From Mucilaginibacter sp. (GTDB lineage Bacteria; Bacteroidota; Bacteroidia; Sphingobacteriales; Sphingobacteriaceae), in NCBI GenBank assembly GCA_028287925.1, contig JAQBOS010000003.1:1-41929 (forward strand): a stretch of 41,929 nt of DNA, written 5' to 3'. Below are positions 25,390-34,968 of the stretch, piece by piece. The translations under genes and the position numbers were made by a program. The notes below the pieces were generated by a model, which had not been told where the DNA came from, searched no databases, and worked only from the letters and a program-made list of their open reading frames with translations. How positions within the stretch are numbered: position 1 is the stretch's first letter; each line of letters begins with the position of its first letter.

Positions 25390-26415
25390 ATGTTTAAAGT
25401 TTACCAGATCAAATGGGGGATTTTCTTGTCCTTTGTCTTCACCGTGATTGGTTTTTTACCAAGGTTAGGACAGTTTGAATTTGGTCACCTCACCTTGTTA
25501 AAAAATTACTTTTTTTTTTCGATTTTCAATGTATTCACCTGTTGGTTTATCCATCATTATTTTATTCTTCATTCATTTAAACATATTGGTAATATAACCA
25601 AAGGTATTATTAGCAATATAATTACCATTAGTATTCTTTTAACCTTCGATTACCTGTTAATCGAATTCTGGAACCATCCTTTGCTGGTTGATGCCCCCAG
25701 GTTTAATAATATCCAGGATATATTGCTCAGCCTGATCAGGTTTGCTTTTCTGAGCGTATTTATATACATTATTATCTATAATATCCAGATCAATATCTCA
25801 CTGCAAAAATCAAAGCTGGAAAATGAATTATTAAAACAAGCGCAGTTAAGGGCCCAGCTATTATCGCTGCAGCAACAGGTGAGCCCTCATTTTTTGTTTA
25901 ATTCATTAAGTACGTTAAAAACAATTGCGCCTGACCATGAAACTAAAACCTATGTTGTACAGTTGGCTAATGTTTACCGCTACCTGCTGAATTTTAACGA
26001 GAATCACCTCGCTAGTGTAAAAGATGAGATCGCTTTTATGAAATCGTACCTGTATATATTGCAGGAACGGTTTGAACAGGCTTTACAAATTTCTATTGAT
26101 GTTCCTGATGGGTTTTTAAGCTATTACATCCCCCCGCTTTCGCTTCAGCTGCTTATTGAAAATGCCATCAAGCATAATATAGTATCCCCTGAACAGCCAT
26201 TGCTGATCCGGATCTATACCGATCAAACGTCTGCGTTAATCATTGAAAATAGCTATCAGCCAAAACTATCTGTGGAAGAAAGTACAGGCAAGGGTCTGCA
26301 AAATATAAAAGACCGTTACCAGCTGCTGGCGGGCAAACAAATCAACGTTTGCAAAAACGAAGATCTATTTAAAGTAACTTTACCATTGATGCAGCATGAA
26401 CGTATTAATTATTGA
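25390..26415 (+). CDS. LytS-type sensor histidine kinase (pair 2)
   Basis: 341 residues with several N-terminal membrane helices (about residues 10-131), a coiled linker, the His_kinase box QQVSPHFLFNSLSTLKTI with H167, and an ATPase domain (LIENAIKHN N-box, STGKGLQNIKDRYQLL). The position usually holding Q before PHFLFN is S. It overlaps the regulator gene by 20 bases. Located just after the receptor's terminator and on the same strand; the signal is unknown. Confidence 0.94.
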   Translation: MFKVYQIKWGIFLSFVFTVIGFLPRLGQFEFGHLTLLKNYFFFSIFNVFTCWFIHHYFILHSFKHIGNITKGIISNIITISILLTFDYLLIEFWNHPLLVDAPRFNNIQDILLSLIRFAFLSVFIYIIIYNIQINISLQKSKLENELLKQAQLRAQLLSLQQQVSPHFLFNSLSTLKTIAPDHETKTYVVQLANVYRYLLNFNENHLASVKDEIAFMKSYLYILQERFEQALQISIDVPDGFLSYYIPPLSLQLLIENAIKHNIVSPEQPLLIRIYTDQTSALIIENSYQPKLSVEESTGKGLQNIKDRYQLLAGKQINVCKNEDLFKVTLPLMQHERINY

Positions 26416-27157
26416 AGATGAGATTAAAACAGCTAAGGAATTAAAAAGCCTGATTGAAGCAATTGACAGTGATATCAGGGTAATTGCAATCCTGCATTCC
26501 GTTAGTTCTGCAGTTCAATGGTTTAAAGAAAATCCATCGCCCGACCTGATCTTTTCAGACATTCAGCTTGGTGACGGGCTTAGTTTTGATATTTACAGGG
26601 ATGTACAGGTGAATGCGCCCGTAATTTTCTGCACCGCATTTGATGAATATGCCATCCGGGCTTTTGAGGCCAACAGTGTTGATTACCTGTTAAAACCTAT
26701 TGATGAAACCATGCTTGAACAAAGCCTTGGGAAATATCATCGCTTTAAAGAGCTGTTTGAAAATCAGCAGGCGCGATACCAGAAAAAGCTGGTAAAGTTA
26801 TTGCGCCAGATGGACACAAAATATAAGCAGTCTATCCTGGTATATTTTAAGGATAAAATGATTCCTGTAAAAACCGGCGAGATCCGCTTTATTTATGCCG
26901 AACACGGTTTAGTATATATTCATACCGGGCTCGATCAATTCACCAGCCAGCATACTATGGACCAACTGGAGGCCATGCTGAATCCGCAGCAGTTTTTTAA
27001 GGCTAACCGTCAATTTATTATTAACCGGGATACTATCCAAAACGTGGAGCATTATTTTAATCGCCGGTTGTTTGTTAAATTGAACTGCGATACCCCTGAT
27101 AAGATCATCGTAAGTAAAATAAAAGCGAATGATTTCCTGCAATGGATAGAGGCCTGA
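26396..27157 (+). CDS. LytTR-family response regulator (pair 2)
   Basis: 253 residues: receiver with EDE at 7-9, D55 (LIFSDIQLGDG), T at FCTAFDEYA and K in DYLLKPID. A LytTR domain follows from about residue 150 (YFKDKMIPVKTGEIRFIYAEHGLVYIHT ... FKANRQFIIN). Partner of the kinase gene that overlaps its start by 20 bases. Its DNA targets are not evident; the downstream beta-barrel gene at 27378 is one candidate. Confidence 0.95.
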   Translation: MNVLIIEDEIKTAKELKSLIEAIDSDIRVIAILHSVSSAVQWFKENPSPDLIFSDIQLGDGLSFDIYRDVQVNAPVIFCTAFDEYAIRAFEANSVDYLLKPIDETMLEQSLGKYHRFKELFENQQARYQKKLVKLLRQMDTKYKQSILVYFKDKMIPVKTGEIRFIYAEHGLVYIHTGLDQFTSQHTMDQLEAMLNPQQFFKANRQFIINRDTIQNVEHYFNRRLFVKLNCDTPDKIIVSKIKANDFLQWIEA

Positions 27158-27377
27158 ATTACCCCGTGCTATCTTCCTGCCCATCTAACCTATAATTTCC
27201 CGCCGATCAATTCTGACAATTGGTTGCCGTTTTTGTCAGTTTCGGTTCTCCTTTTGTGCTGTTCACTGTAAAATTTCGGTTACGATGCGATTTCAGGAGT
27301 ATTTTCGGAAAATTAAGAACAGTGCGTGCGTGATTCAGACATCTGGCATCTTCTATATTATTTACACATCAAACTTT

Positions 27378-28397
27378 ATGAAACAAATTTCATTGATCAG
27401 CATTTTACTGCTGTTATTTATAAGCCGGTCATTTTCGCAAACAACCAAAGAAGCTATGACGAAAAAGATGGCTGATTCCATTAAAATGGTTTACCTCAGT
27501 GCTGCCGCTATCCACTACCCCATTTTGAGGCAGGCTTCTATTTCCACCGATATTATGGGCGGTGGGGATATTACCGGCAAGCTTAACGGGAATGATCTAT
27601 TTAAGGCAAAAGCTCAGCTTACCCGCACAAGGGCAAGCTTCAACCTGCCCATTGCCCAATGGGGCAAAAACAGCCTAACCGCAAGCATCAGTTACCTGCA
27701 TCAGCATATCGACCTGAGCCAGGTTACCAGCTATAACACCCAAATACCGGTATACAACTCAGCTATTAATACCACAACGGTAGGGCTTACCGCCAGCTAT
27801 GCCAGGATGGATACTTTGTTTAACCACCCGGTGATCTATTCCGCAAGTATTACCGGGCTTACTGATGAGCTTTCCAGGGTAAGAAGTATTAATGAGATCG
27901 TAGGGATAAATATTCCGTTTAAGCGGACGGCGACCACTTCGTTTTCAGCAGGGTTATATTATATTAATAATCCGATGTCTCCTACTCATATTCTGCCGTT
28001 TTTTAGTTACTGGCATCAATTCCAAACCGACAATATTCAATTGTTTATTGATTTGCCAACCCGTGTTTTATTAAAAAAGCAATTATCAGCAAAAAGCTGG
28101 GTCTCATTTGGGACTGAACTGGGCGGCAGCCAATCCTATTTAACCTTAAACCCGCCTTTGCCGCATGATGCCGTCAGTTCAACACTGGAGATTAAGGTAG
28201 GACCGGCCTTTGAATACATGCTTACTAAAAAGATCATCCTGGGTGTTAGCGGCGGCATGTCATCAACGTTGTCGTCCAGGGTATTCAAAAAAGGCGACAG
28301 CCCGTCTGATTATTTTATAAACAGCAGCAATAGCTCAGTTCCCTACATCAATTTTTCAATTTCAGTTCTACCATTTTTAAAAGCGATCAGCAGGTAG
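27378..28397 (+). CDS. Outer-membrane beta-barrel protein, unknown family
   Basis: The frame is open from 27285, but I choose ATG at 27378 because it begins a clean signal peptide (MKQISLISILLLLFISRSFSQ); this gives 339 residues. The mature protein has alternating amphipathic beta-strands (QASISTDIMGGGDITGKL, VGPAFEYMLTKKIILGVSGGMSS) as in outer-membrane barrels, and resembles in style the DUF6268-like protein at 30971. The last strand ends FSISVLPFLKAISR, not in an aromatic residue. Function unknown. Confidence 0.72.
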   Translation: MKQISLISILLLLFISRSFSQTTKEAMTKKMADSIKMVYLSAAAIHYPILRQASISTDIMGGGDITGKLNGNDLFKAKAQLTRTRASFNLPIAQWGKNSLTASISYLHQHIDLSQVTSYNTQIPVYNSAINTTTVGLTASYARMDTLFNHPVIYSASITGLTDELSRVRSINEIVGINIPFKRTATTSFSAGLYYINNPMSPTHILPFFSYWHQFQTDNIQLFIDLPTRVLLKKQLSAKSWVSFGTELGGSQSYLTLNPPLPHDAVSSTLEIKVGPAFEYMLTKKIILGVSGGMSSTLSSRVFKKGDSPSDYFINSSNSSVPYINFSISVLPFLKAISR

Positions 28398-28420
28398 GGC
28401 CTCTTATTAACAGATACGCA

Positions 28421-28645
28421 ATGAAACAAGTTGAAATATTTAAAACCAATGTTTGCAATGCAAATCAATCCACCCAGGTTATTCAATTGCTTTCGGAGCG
28501 ATTTCAGGAATACAAAGCAAACTTTGACTTGGATGACTGTGACCAGATCCTGCGGATCGAAACCACTTTTGGGCTGATTAACAATGCAAAAATTAAACAA
28601 GTATTAGCAAGCGCAGGATATTCCTGCCAGGAGCTACCAGATTAG
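28421..28645 (+). CDS. Small HMA-like (ferredoxin-fold) protein
   Basis: 74 residues beginning MKQVEIFKTNVCNANQSTQV, with FDLDDCDQILRIET in the middle. I recall many such short Bacteroidota proteins with a heavy-metal-associated-like fold lacking the usual CxxC metal site. The three cysteines are at C12, C40 and C69 (the last in GYSCQEL). It starts 23 bases after the barrel protein gene and is probably co-transcribed. No specific function is known to me. Confidence 0.7.
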   Translation: MKQVEIFKTNVCNANQSTQVIQLLSERFQEYKANFDLDDCDQILRIETTFGLINNAKIKQVLASAGYSCQELPD

Positions 28646-28657
28646 TGGGAGGTAAAC

Positions 28658-28739
28658 AGTCCGGAGTCGAAAGTCTTAAGTTCTAAGTCCGAAAAAAGGC
28701 CGGATTTGACTTAGGACTCAAGACTTTCGACTTCAGACT
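28658..28739. repeat. Long imperfect hairpin repeat
   Basis: A 32-base left arm (28658-28689) containing GTCGAAAGTCTT and CTAAGTC and a right arm (28708-28739) containing GACTTAG and AAGACTTTCGAC are reverse complements with a few mismatches, with an 18-base loop. I recall similar 'gacttaggactcaagactttcgac' sequences in other Sphingobacteriaceae intergenic regions. Placed right after a gene end, it may also terminate transcription. Confidence 0.75.
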
Positions 28740-29103
28740 AACACGACACTGGTATTTAAAATCTTATAGCCATTTAAGGTGCATAAGACGGATCAATGTG
28801 AGATTGACCGGGTTTAGTTGATTGTCATTTATAATGACCAGGCGCTTCGGGATGAGATCCGGAGCGCTATTTTTAACCGGAACCGGCAAATAAAGTTAGT
28901 TAACTTTATGGATCATACCCAAAAAAAAGATCGCCATCTTTGCACAGTATCACTTTTACTATCCGGAAAAATCAGTACCATATATTGAATAGTACGAACT
29001 TTCGTTTGATGCTAAAATGAAGAAAGAGATTTCATTGATTTACTATCATTTTTAGAGACTTTCAAATACTTTTGAAGTAGCTGCAACCCTTAACGAACCT
29101 CGC
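28740..29103. other. Intergenic stretch upstream of the AraC gene
   Basis: No gene seen. It holds a GC-rich imperfect hairpin at about 28840-28875 (AGGCGCTTCGGGAT against ATCCGGAGCGCT, then ATTTTT), a short palindrome GTCATTTATAATGAC at about 28824-28838 and AAAGTTAGTTAACTTT at about 28892-28907. These may be terminator and operator elements for the AraC unit. Confidence 0.4.
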
Positions 29104-29967
29104 ATGGCGACTGATAACATTTCGACTCATTCTCTAAGGGATATAACAGACCAGGGAATAAGCATTGACAAATTTATTGGAATGGGAAATGATGAGCGGC
29201 TATATAAAAAATCAGCTCACCGCAGAGACGACCATTACCTTTTTATTTTTCAAAAAAACGGGAGAAGTAAAATAGTAATTGACTTTAAAGATGTTGAATT
29301 AATTGGAAGTGTTGTACTGTGTATATTACCGGGACAAGTTCACTATGGTGTGGCTGTTGATAACAACACCGAAGCGTGGTTAATTACCTTAGATATTAAT
29401 TTTGTAAATGATGATTTCAGGGCAATTTTTGATGATTATTATTTCCAATACGAACCGGTGATCTTGTCAAACTTAGAAAGCTTATCGTTAAATGAATGTA
29501 TTGAATTAATTGCATCAATAAAAAAAGACCGCCAGCAGTTAAACTTCATTCCACAAGTTGTACATTCATTGATTAACGCTTGCGTTGGTATGTTTGCTTC
29601 GGCCTATCATCAAATAGAAAATAAGAATCCGGCTTTATCGCGTACACATATTTTAACCCAACAATTTAAGCGATTGCTTTTACGACAATTTAAAATGCAC
29701 AAAAGCACATCAAACTATGCAACAATATTAAACATTACCCCTGCCTATCTGAACGAAGCCGTAAAATTAACTACCGGGTTTACGGTGAGCTTTTGGATCA
29801 GGCAAACCATAATGATGGAAGCAAAACGGCTACTTTATGCTACCGATGCTACGGTTAAAGAAATAGCCTACCTGTTGGGTTTTACAGACCACGCATACTT
29901 TACGCGCTATTTTTCTAATGCAGAAGGCCACCCTCCATTACAATTTCGATTGAAATACCGCAAATAG
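29104..29967 (+). CDS. AraC-family transcriptional regulator
   Basis: 287 residues: an N-terminal cupin-like sensing domain (about 40-110; DDHYLFIFQKNGRSKIVIDFK, LCILPGQVHYG) and a C-terminal double helix-turn-helix of AraC type. The latter shows NYATILNITPAYLNEAVKLTTGFTVSFWIRQ and KEIAYLLGFTDHAYFTRYFSNAEGHPPLQFR. It probably controls the following SDR and outer-membrane protein genes, 53 bases downstream on the same strand. The inducer is unknown. Confidence 0.93.
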   Translation: MATDNISTHSLRDITDQGISIDKFIGMGNDERLYKKSAHRRDDHYLFIFQKNGRSKIVIDFKDVELIGSVVLCILPGQVHYGVAVDNNTEAWLITLDINFVNDDFRAIFDDYYFQYEPVILSNLESLSLNECIELIASIKKDRQQLNFIPQVVHSLINACVGMFASAYHQIENKNPALSRTHILTQQFKRLLLRQFKMHKSTSNYATILNITPAYLNEAVKLTTGFTVSFWIRQTIMMEAKRLLYATDATVKEIAYLLGFTDHAYFTRYFSNAEGHPPLQFRLKYRK

Positions 29968-30020
29968 TACAACAGTCGCCACCATCTATCCATTTCTCTC
30001 AATAACGCCCTGCTCTAACT

Positions 30021-30905
30021 TTGCAGAAAAAATCAGAGATGGGAAATCACATTGTTTTTATTATTGGCGTATTATGCTCTATATGGCTTTTGTACAGGTT
30101 AGTAAAATTCATTTATCCTTATATCCATCGTTCAAATCTCAAAAAATACCTGGTAACTGATGCTTATGCCGTAATAACAGGCGCAACCGATGGCATCGGA
30201 AAAGCCATTGCTATTGCGCTTGCTAATAATGGTTTTAATATAGTTATACACGGGCGGAACCCAGATAAGCTTCAAGCAGTGGAAACAGAGATAAAGGCAA
30301 GTTATCCTGAGTGTAATGTAATTTGCCTATTGCATGATGCAAGCAAAAGCAGCCAAATGAATCTTGATGGAATTGAACATTTGCCTATCACTGTGCTGGT
30401 GAATAATGCAGGGGTTGGCCCAATAAATGAGCTTGCAAAATTTTCAGGCAACCAAATTGATGAAGCTATTACACTCAATACAGCATTTCCTTCGCAACTT
30501 ACACGGAGTTTATTACCACACTTAAGCAAGCAATCGCTTATATTAAATGTTTCATCGTATGCAGGTTTATTTCCACCACCTTATTTAGCGGTTTACGCAG
30601 GCACAAAAGCATACAACAACGCTTTTTCCATTTCGCTTGCCCGTGAATTGGAAAATACAGAAGTGATTTCTTTGATAACCGGAAGTGTAAATACGGGATC
30701 CAATACTAAACCAGTTACGTTTATGCGGCCAGGTGCGGCAACCTATGCCAAACACGTTTTAGCAATTGTGGGTTGTGGCAGAAAAAGCATTATGCCTTAT
30801 TGGCCTCACGCCATACAAACTTTTTTAATATCGCTGCTGCCTGAAAAAATGATAGACAATGCGATCAAAAAAGCGATGCAGAAGGAATTAAGCAGACCCT
30901 CATAA
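30021..30905 (+). CDS. Short-chain dehydrogenase/reductase, membrane-anchored
   Basis: 294 residues. An N-terminal hydrophobic helix (HIVFIIGVLCSIWLLYRLVKF) precedes a Rossmann fold with the NADP-binding TGATDGIGKAIA (about residues 53-64), LVNNAGVG, catalytic S in LNVSSYAG and the YxxxK of VYAGTKAYNNAF. The layout resembles 3-ketoacyl-CoA reductase / 17-beta-hydroxysteroid dehydrogenase 12-like SDRs. M7 (30039) is an equally good start. The substrate is not determinable. Likely co-transcribed with the flanking AraC and outer-membrane protein genes. Confidence 0.9.
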   Translation: MQKKSEMGNHIVFIIGVLCSIWLLYRLVKFIYPYIHRSNLKKYLVTDAYAVITGATDGIGKAIAIALANNGFNIVIHGRNPDKLQAVETEIKASYPECNVICLLHDASKSSQMNLDGIEHLPITVLVNNAGVGPINELAKFSGNQIDEAITLNTAFPSQLTRSLLPHLSKQSLILNVSSYAGLFPPPYLAVYAGTKAYNNAFSISLARELENTEVISLITGSVNTGSNTKPVTFMRPGAATYAKHVLAIVGCGRKSIMPYWPHAIQTFLISLLPEKMIDNAIKKAMQKELSRPS

Positions 30906-30970
30906 GCAGCCCTTAAAAACTATCAAATCTTACTCCAAAATACCTTTGAGGTATAAATAATCATATAAAA

Positions 30971-31912
30971 ATGAAAATAAAGATCTCGTCATTAATAGCT
31001 ATAATTTTAGTTTCGGCTACGCTAACTTCACAGGCACAGGAAAGCCATGTAGAACAAATTGCACCAGCTCCAAAATCAGCACTTCAATTAGGTTCATTCA
31101 AGACCGATTACTTCTATTCGCCATTTCGTATCAATGGCCGGGATGTGAATACACAACAGGTTAATACGGCCCTTATATTGCCTTTATATAATAAACTGCA
31201 AGACGGGAAGCTTGATTTTTTTCTTGCAGGGATAGGATACAGCGGCCTTTTTCTTTCGGGCACAGGCTCCGCTTATGGCGGAACAAATTTTCATTCATTC
31301 TCGGTACCGCTTACCTTTCAAAAATCGTTTACAACCAGGTATACGTTGATCGTTTCCTTTATACCAACATTCTCTTCGGATTTGAAGGATCTCTCCGGCG
31401 ATGACATGCTCTATACAGGTGCTGCGATGTTGAAAGTAAAAACCTCTGACAAATTCTCCTATTCTGCAGGTATCGTTTTTTCCACACAGTTTTTTGGGAC
31501 CCTTTTATTACCCATCGTTGGTATCGATTGGAATATTACTAACAAACTGAATTTTTCGGGCTCATTACCTGTTTCTCAAAAATTAAAATACCGGTTATCG
31601 GCTAAAAGCGCGATCGGGATCAACAATGATCTTGGTATTGGCGGTGGCTCATATCGCTTATCAACGAAAATGAATTCCGCTTATTTCCAGGCTCAGCAAT
31701 CCAAAATCACTTTATTCTATAATCATATGATGGCCCGGAATTTTTCGATAGAAGTTAATGCGGGATATAATTATTTACAAAAGCTGGATCTCTACGATAA
31801 GGATCAAAAAGTAGACTGGGTACCCTTTAATAGCCTGAATAAAAGAATGCCTTTAGCTGAGTTAAATAAAACAGGTATTTCAGTCGGAACAGGCATCAAC
31901 TACCGTTTTTAA
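30971..31912 (+). CDS. DUF6268-like outer-membrane beta-barrel protein
   Basis: 313 residues with a signal peptide (MKIKISSLIAIILVSATLTSQAQ). The mature part, including QLGSFKTDYFYSPF, NTALILPLYNKL, SYSAGIVFSTQFFGTLLLPIVGIDWN and a final aromatic strand TGINYRF, fits an outer-membrane barrel of the DUF6268 type. Family naming is from memory. It is the third gene of the AraC-SDR unit, 65 bases downstream of the SDR. Confidence 0.75.
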   Translation: MKIKISSLIAIILVSATLTSQAQESHVEQIAPAPKSALQLGSFKTDYFYSPFRINGRDVNTQQVNTALILPLYNKLQDGKLDFFLAGIGYSGLFLSGTGSAYGGTNFHSFSVPLTFQKSFTTRYTLIVSFIPTFSSDLKDLSGDDMLYTGAAMLKVKTSDKFSYSAGIVFSTQFFGTLLLPIVGIDWNITNKLNFSGSLPVSQKLKYRLSAKSAIGINNDLGIGGGSYRLSTKMNSAYFQAQQSKITLFYNHMMARNFSIEVNAGYNYLQKLDLYDKDQKVDWVPFNSLNKRMPLAELNKTGISVGTGINYRF

Positions 31913-32023
31913 CTAAAATCCGAATGTTTACCATTCCTATCGGGTTCCTGAAGCAAGTGATTTGGCCGTTTGCACATTTCAAAATTCCGCGTCCCGTTAT
32001 TACAAAAACCACTTAAGCAGCGT

Positions 32024-32758
32024 TTATTTTTTATCCCACAGCCTGTTGGTAACCACCTGTTCCAGTACCTGATCGCGGTAACTACGGCTCAATGGGATGC
32101 GAAAGGATTGCATAAAGATCTCGTTGCCTTCAATCACTTCTATTTTGCGGATAGATACCATATAGGATTTATGTACCCGCATAAAAGAACTATTATCAAA
32201 ACTTTGCTCCAGGTTCTTCAGGTTAATTAAGGTTATGTATTTGCCTTTAGTGGTAAAAATGTTGACATAGTTTTGCATGCTCTCTAAATAAAGCACATCA
32301 TCAAAAAAGATCTTTTCGTATTTATTGCCGCATTTAATAAAAAAAAAGTCCTCTACAGGCACCGGCTTTTGCGGGTTTGTATTTGAAGAAAAAGCAAGGA
32401 AACGCTGATAATCTCTTGCCTTGTTAACTGCCATAAAAAACCTGTCGAAAGTGATCGGCTTTAATAAATAATCCAGCACATTTAATTTAAAACCCTCCAG
32501 CGCAAAATTCGGGAAGGCAGTGGTAAGGATCACCATCGGTGGGTTTTTGGTGACCTTCAGAAAATCCAGTCCGCTCATTTTGGGCATCTGGATATCCAGG
32601 AATACCAGATCTACCTGGTGGCTTTCCAAAAATCTGATCAGTTGAACCGGGTTTTCGCAAGTCCCCGCCAGGTGCAGAAATTCAACATCCTCCACAAAAT
32701 CAATCAGGCCCTCTCTTGCTAAAGGTTCGTCATCTACAATTACACAATTGATCATCAT
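32024..32758 (-). CDS. LytTR-family response regulator (pair 3)
   Basis: 244 residues: DDE at 9-11, phospho-acceptor D55 (LVFLDIQMPKMSG), T in ILTTAFPNFA, K in DYLLKPI, and a LytTR domain from about residue 135 (FFIKCGNKYEKIFFDDVLYLESMQNYVNIFT ... FMRVHKSYMVS). It begins 3 bases after the kinase stop. The creatininase-receptor unit divergent from the kinase gene is its most plausible target. Confidence 0.95.
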   Translation of the reverse strand: MMINCVIVDDEPLAREGLIDFVEDVEFLHLAGTCENPVQLIRFLESHQVDLVFLDIQMPKMSGLDFLKVTKNPPMVILTTAFPNFALEGFKLNVLDYLLKPITFDRFFMAVNKARDYQRFLAFSSNTNPQKPVPVEDFFFIKCGNKYEKIFFDDVLYLESMQNYVNIFTTKGKYITLINLKNLEQSFDNSSFMRVHKSYMVSIRKIEVIEGNEIFMQSFRIPLSRSYRDQVLEQVVTNRLWDKK

Positions 32759-32761
32759 TGC

Positions 32762-33880
32762 TTAATAAGTTATTTCAGGGACGGATAGCTCAACCATTTC
32801 TTTCAACGTTAACTGCAGGCTAACCTGGTACCGGGAAGCCGTTTGACTGACCGAAAGCAGGTGCTGTGCAGGATAAACCAGGTCGAGTCTTCGCTGTACA
32901 TTTTTTAAGCCGATCCCGCCAACCGCGCCTGCAATTGCCTCTCCAATGGTATTGATGACCAACAGTTCAAGCACCTGCTGATTAAGAGAGAGCCGGATCC
33001 TGATCCGGTTATCCATTTCCGGTTCTCTTGAAACATGTTTAAAGGCATTTTCCACAAAGGTCATCAGCAGGAAGGGCGCGATCCCCAAATGATCTGCATA
33101 AAATTCCTCTGTGCTGAACTCCACTTTTAAATATTTATTCTGCCGCAGCTTTTCCAATTCTATGAAGTGCCCCAGGTAACTGATCTCCTTGCTTAAGGGG
33201 ATCTGCTGCTCATTGCAATCATACAACTGGTGGCGTAGCAGATCTGAAAACTTGGCCAGGGCCGAGGAGGCCAGCTCCGGGTTCTTACGGATCAGGATGA
33301 AAATGGAATTGATACTGTTAAACAAAAAATGCGGGTTGAACTGGTGTTTTAAAAACTTCAGTTCCGTTTCCAGCTTTTCATTTGCTATCATCTGCTGCCT
33401 GCGCTCTTCCTGGATCCGGTTCTTGAACAGTTTAATGGTCATAGCCAGGGTCATGCTGGCAAAAGCGGAGGGTAAAGCATAACCCAGGAAATAATAAAAA
33501 CAGTTAGAGCCATTCCCATACAACTCCTTCAGCGTTTTACCGGATAGGTCTGAACTGAGGTAATACCCGGAAACAATGAACAAAGCTGTCCCGGTAATTG
33601 TAAGGGTTAAAAACAGGAAATACAGCGTATATTTTTTTTTATCAAAGTATCGGGGGATGAGGTAATACAAATTAAAGTACACCGCCAGCGCTTCAAAGAC
33701 CACGTAAAACAGGTACTTAACACTATAAGGCAGGAAAATAATATTTGCTGCTGCTTTTACCGGGTTGCCAATGGCTACTGTCCACCAGAGGTAATGGTAG
33801 AGGCACCAGAAAGGAATATGATACAGCTTATATTTAAAAAACCAGTTCTGCTCCGGGCCTTCGTTCCACCAATTTTTCAT
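32762..33880 (-). CDS. LytS-type sensor histidine kinase (pair 3)
   Basis: The frame extends to 33949, but the preferred ATG is at 33880-33878 (MKNWWNEGPEQNWF), giving 372 residues. The extra N-terminus is not conserved-looking and would shorten the divergent promoter region. Four membrane helices (about residues 22-150) precede a coiled linker, the His_kinase box HQFNPHFLFNSINSIF with H184, and an ATPase domain (FVENAFKHVSREPE, GIGLKNVQRRLDLVY). It is the partner of the regulator downstream. Confidence 0.92.
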   Translation of the reverse strand: MKNWWNEGPEQNWFFKYKLYHIPFWCLYHYLWWTVAIGNPVKAAANIIFLPYSVKYLFYVVFEALAVYFNLYYLIPRYFDKKKYTLYFLFLTLTITGTALFIVSGYYLSSDLSGKTLKELYGNGSNCFYYFLGYALPSAFASMTLAMTIKLFKNRIQEERRQQMIANEKLETELKFLKHQFNPHFLFNSINSIFILIRKNPELASSALAKFSDLLRHQLYDCNEQQIPLSKEISYLGHFIELEKLRQNKYLKVEFSTEEFYADHLGIAPFLLMTFVENAFKHVSREPEMDNRIRIRLSLNQQVLELLVINTIGEAIAGAVGGIGLKNVQRRLDLVYPAQHLLSVSQTASRYQVSLQLTLKEMVELSVPEITY

Positions 33881-34096
33881 CGTTATGAAAATTAATAAAC
33901 TAAGATAAGGGAATTTTAAGCTTGCCTGGCACTGTATTGATGAAAGCACCCAAATTATTGCTGAAATTCAGCTTTGGACAGGTGAACGGACTATTTGCAT
34001 TTCATCAATAAAAGCCGGCGGGTCATCATTCAGATTTTCAGGGCTTTTTCTCCGCTGTTTCTTTGTGCTAATTAAAAACCATCAAAGAATTTAGTT

Positions 34097-34966
34097 ATGA
34101 CAAAGAAACTTTTTTTATTACTGATGCTGTTGGCGGGGCTTTCATTTGCCTATGCCCAGCAACTGCCGGCCCGCTGGGATGAGCTGGTGGCAAGCGATTG
34201 GGGCACGGCCCTGAAATTATCAGATTCTACCTGTATCCTGCCCATTGGTGTACTGGAAAAACATGGCCCGCATGCCCCGATGGGTACCGACCTGATCAGG
34301 GTAAGGGAATATGCTGCAAGGGCTACAAAGAAGGAGTATGCTGTGGTTTTCCCCGACTATTTTTACGGCCAGATCAATGAGGCACGGCATCAGCCCGGTG
34401 CTTTTGCTTTACCTGAACGGGTAGTTTGGGACCTGCTGGAGGCCACCTGTGACGAAATTGCCAGGAACGGTTTTAAGAAGATCCTGATTGTTAACGGGCA
34501 TGGGGGTAACCCGGAGCTATTGCATTACTTTATGCAGACCAGGCTGGAAAAACGCAGGAATTATGCGGTTTTTCTTTATGAACCAAGGATAGACGATCCG
34601 GAGTTCGATAAAAAATTTACCCGGCTAAGTAAAGGAGACCTAACCAAAGGTGACCATGCCGGCGAAATGGAAACTTCGGAAGTGCTTTATGTAAGGCCTG
34701 AGCTGGTTAAGCTTGACAGCGCCAAAAATGAATCAGGTGTAAAACAAAATCGCCTGTCGCTGCCCAATGTCTATACGCCCATCTGGTGGTACGCGGGCTA
34801 TCCTAATCATTATGACGGGGACGGCTCAAAATCAACTAAAGAACTGGGTAAGCTGGAGGTTGACCATGTGGTGGCCGGGATAGCCGAAGCTTTGAGAGTT
34901 ATAAAAGCCGATCAGCAAACACTGAAACTACAGAAAGAATTTTTTGACCGGGTAAAAGAACAATAG
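34097..34966 (+). CDS. Exported creatininase-family hydrolase
   Basis: 289 residues with a signal peptide (MTKKLFLLLMLLAGLSFAYA, then QQ). The creatininase (PF02633) pattern is visible: metal ligands in LEKHGPHAPMGTD, NGHGGNPE, and GDHAGEMETSEVL. Family members hydrolyse cyclic amides or amide bonds (creatinine, mycofactocin or riboflavin-pathway intermediates) using two metal ions and are usually cytoplasmic; a secreted form is less usual. Two bases separate it from the downstream TonB-dependent receptor gene, so the two probably act on one substrate. Confidence 0.9.
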   Translation: MTKKLFLLLMLLAGLSFAYAQQLPARWDELVASDWGTALKLSDSTCILPIGVLEKHGPHAPMGTDLIRVREYAARATKKEYAVVFPDYFYGQINEARHQPGAFALPERVVWDLLEATCDEIARNGFKKILIVNGHGGNPELLHYFMQTRLEKRRNYAVFLYEPRIDDPEFDKKFTRLSKGDLTKGDHAGEMETSEVLYVRPELVKLDSAKNESGVKQNRLSLPNVYTPIWWYAGYPNHYDGDGSKSTKELGKLEVDHVVAGIAEALRVIKADQQTLKLQKEFFDRVKEQ

Positions 34967-34968
34967 CC

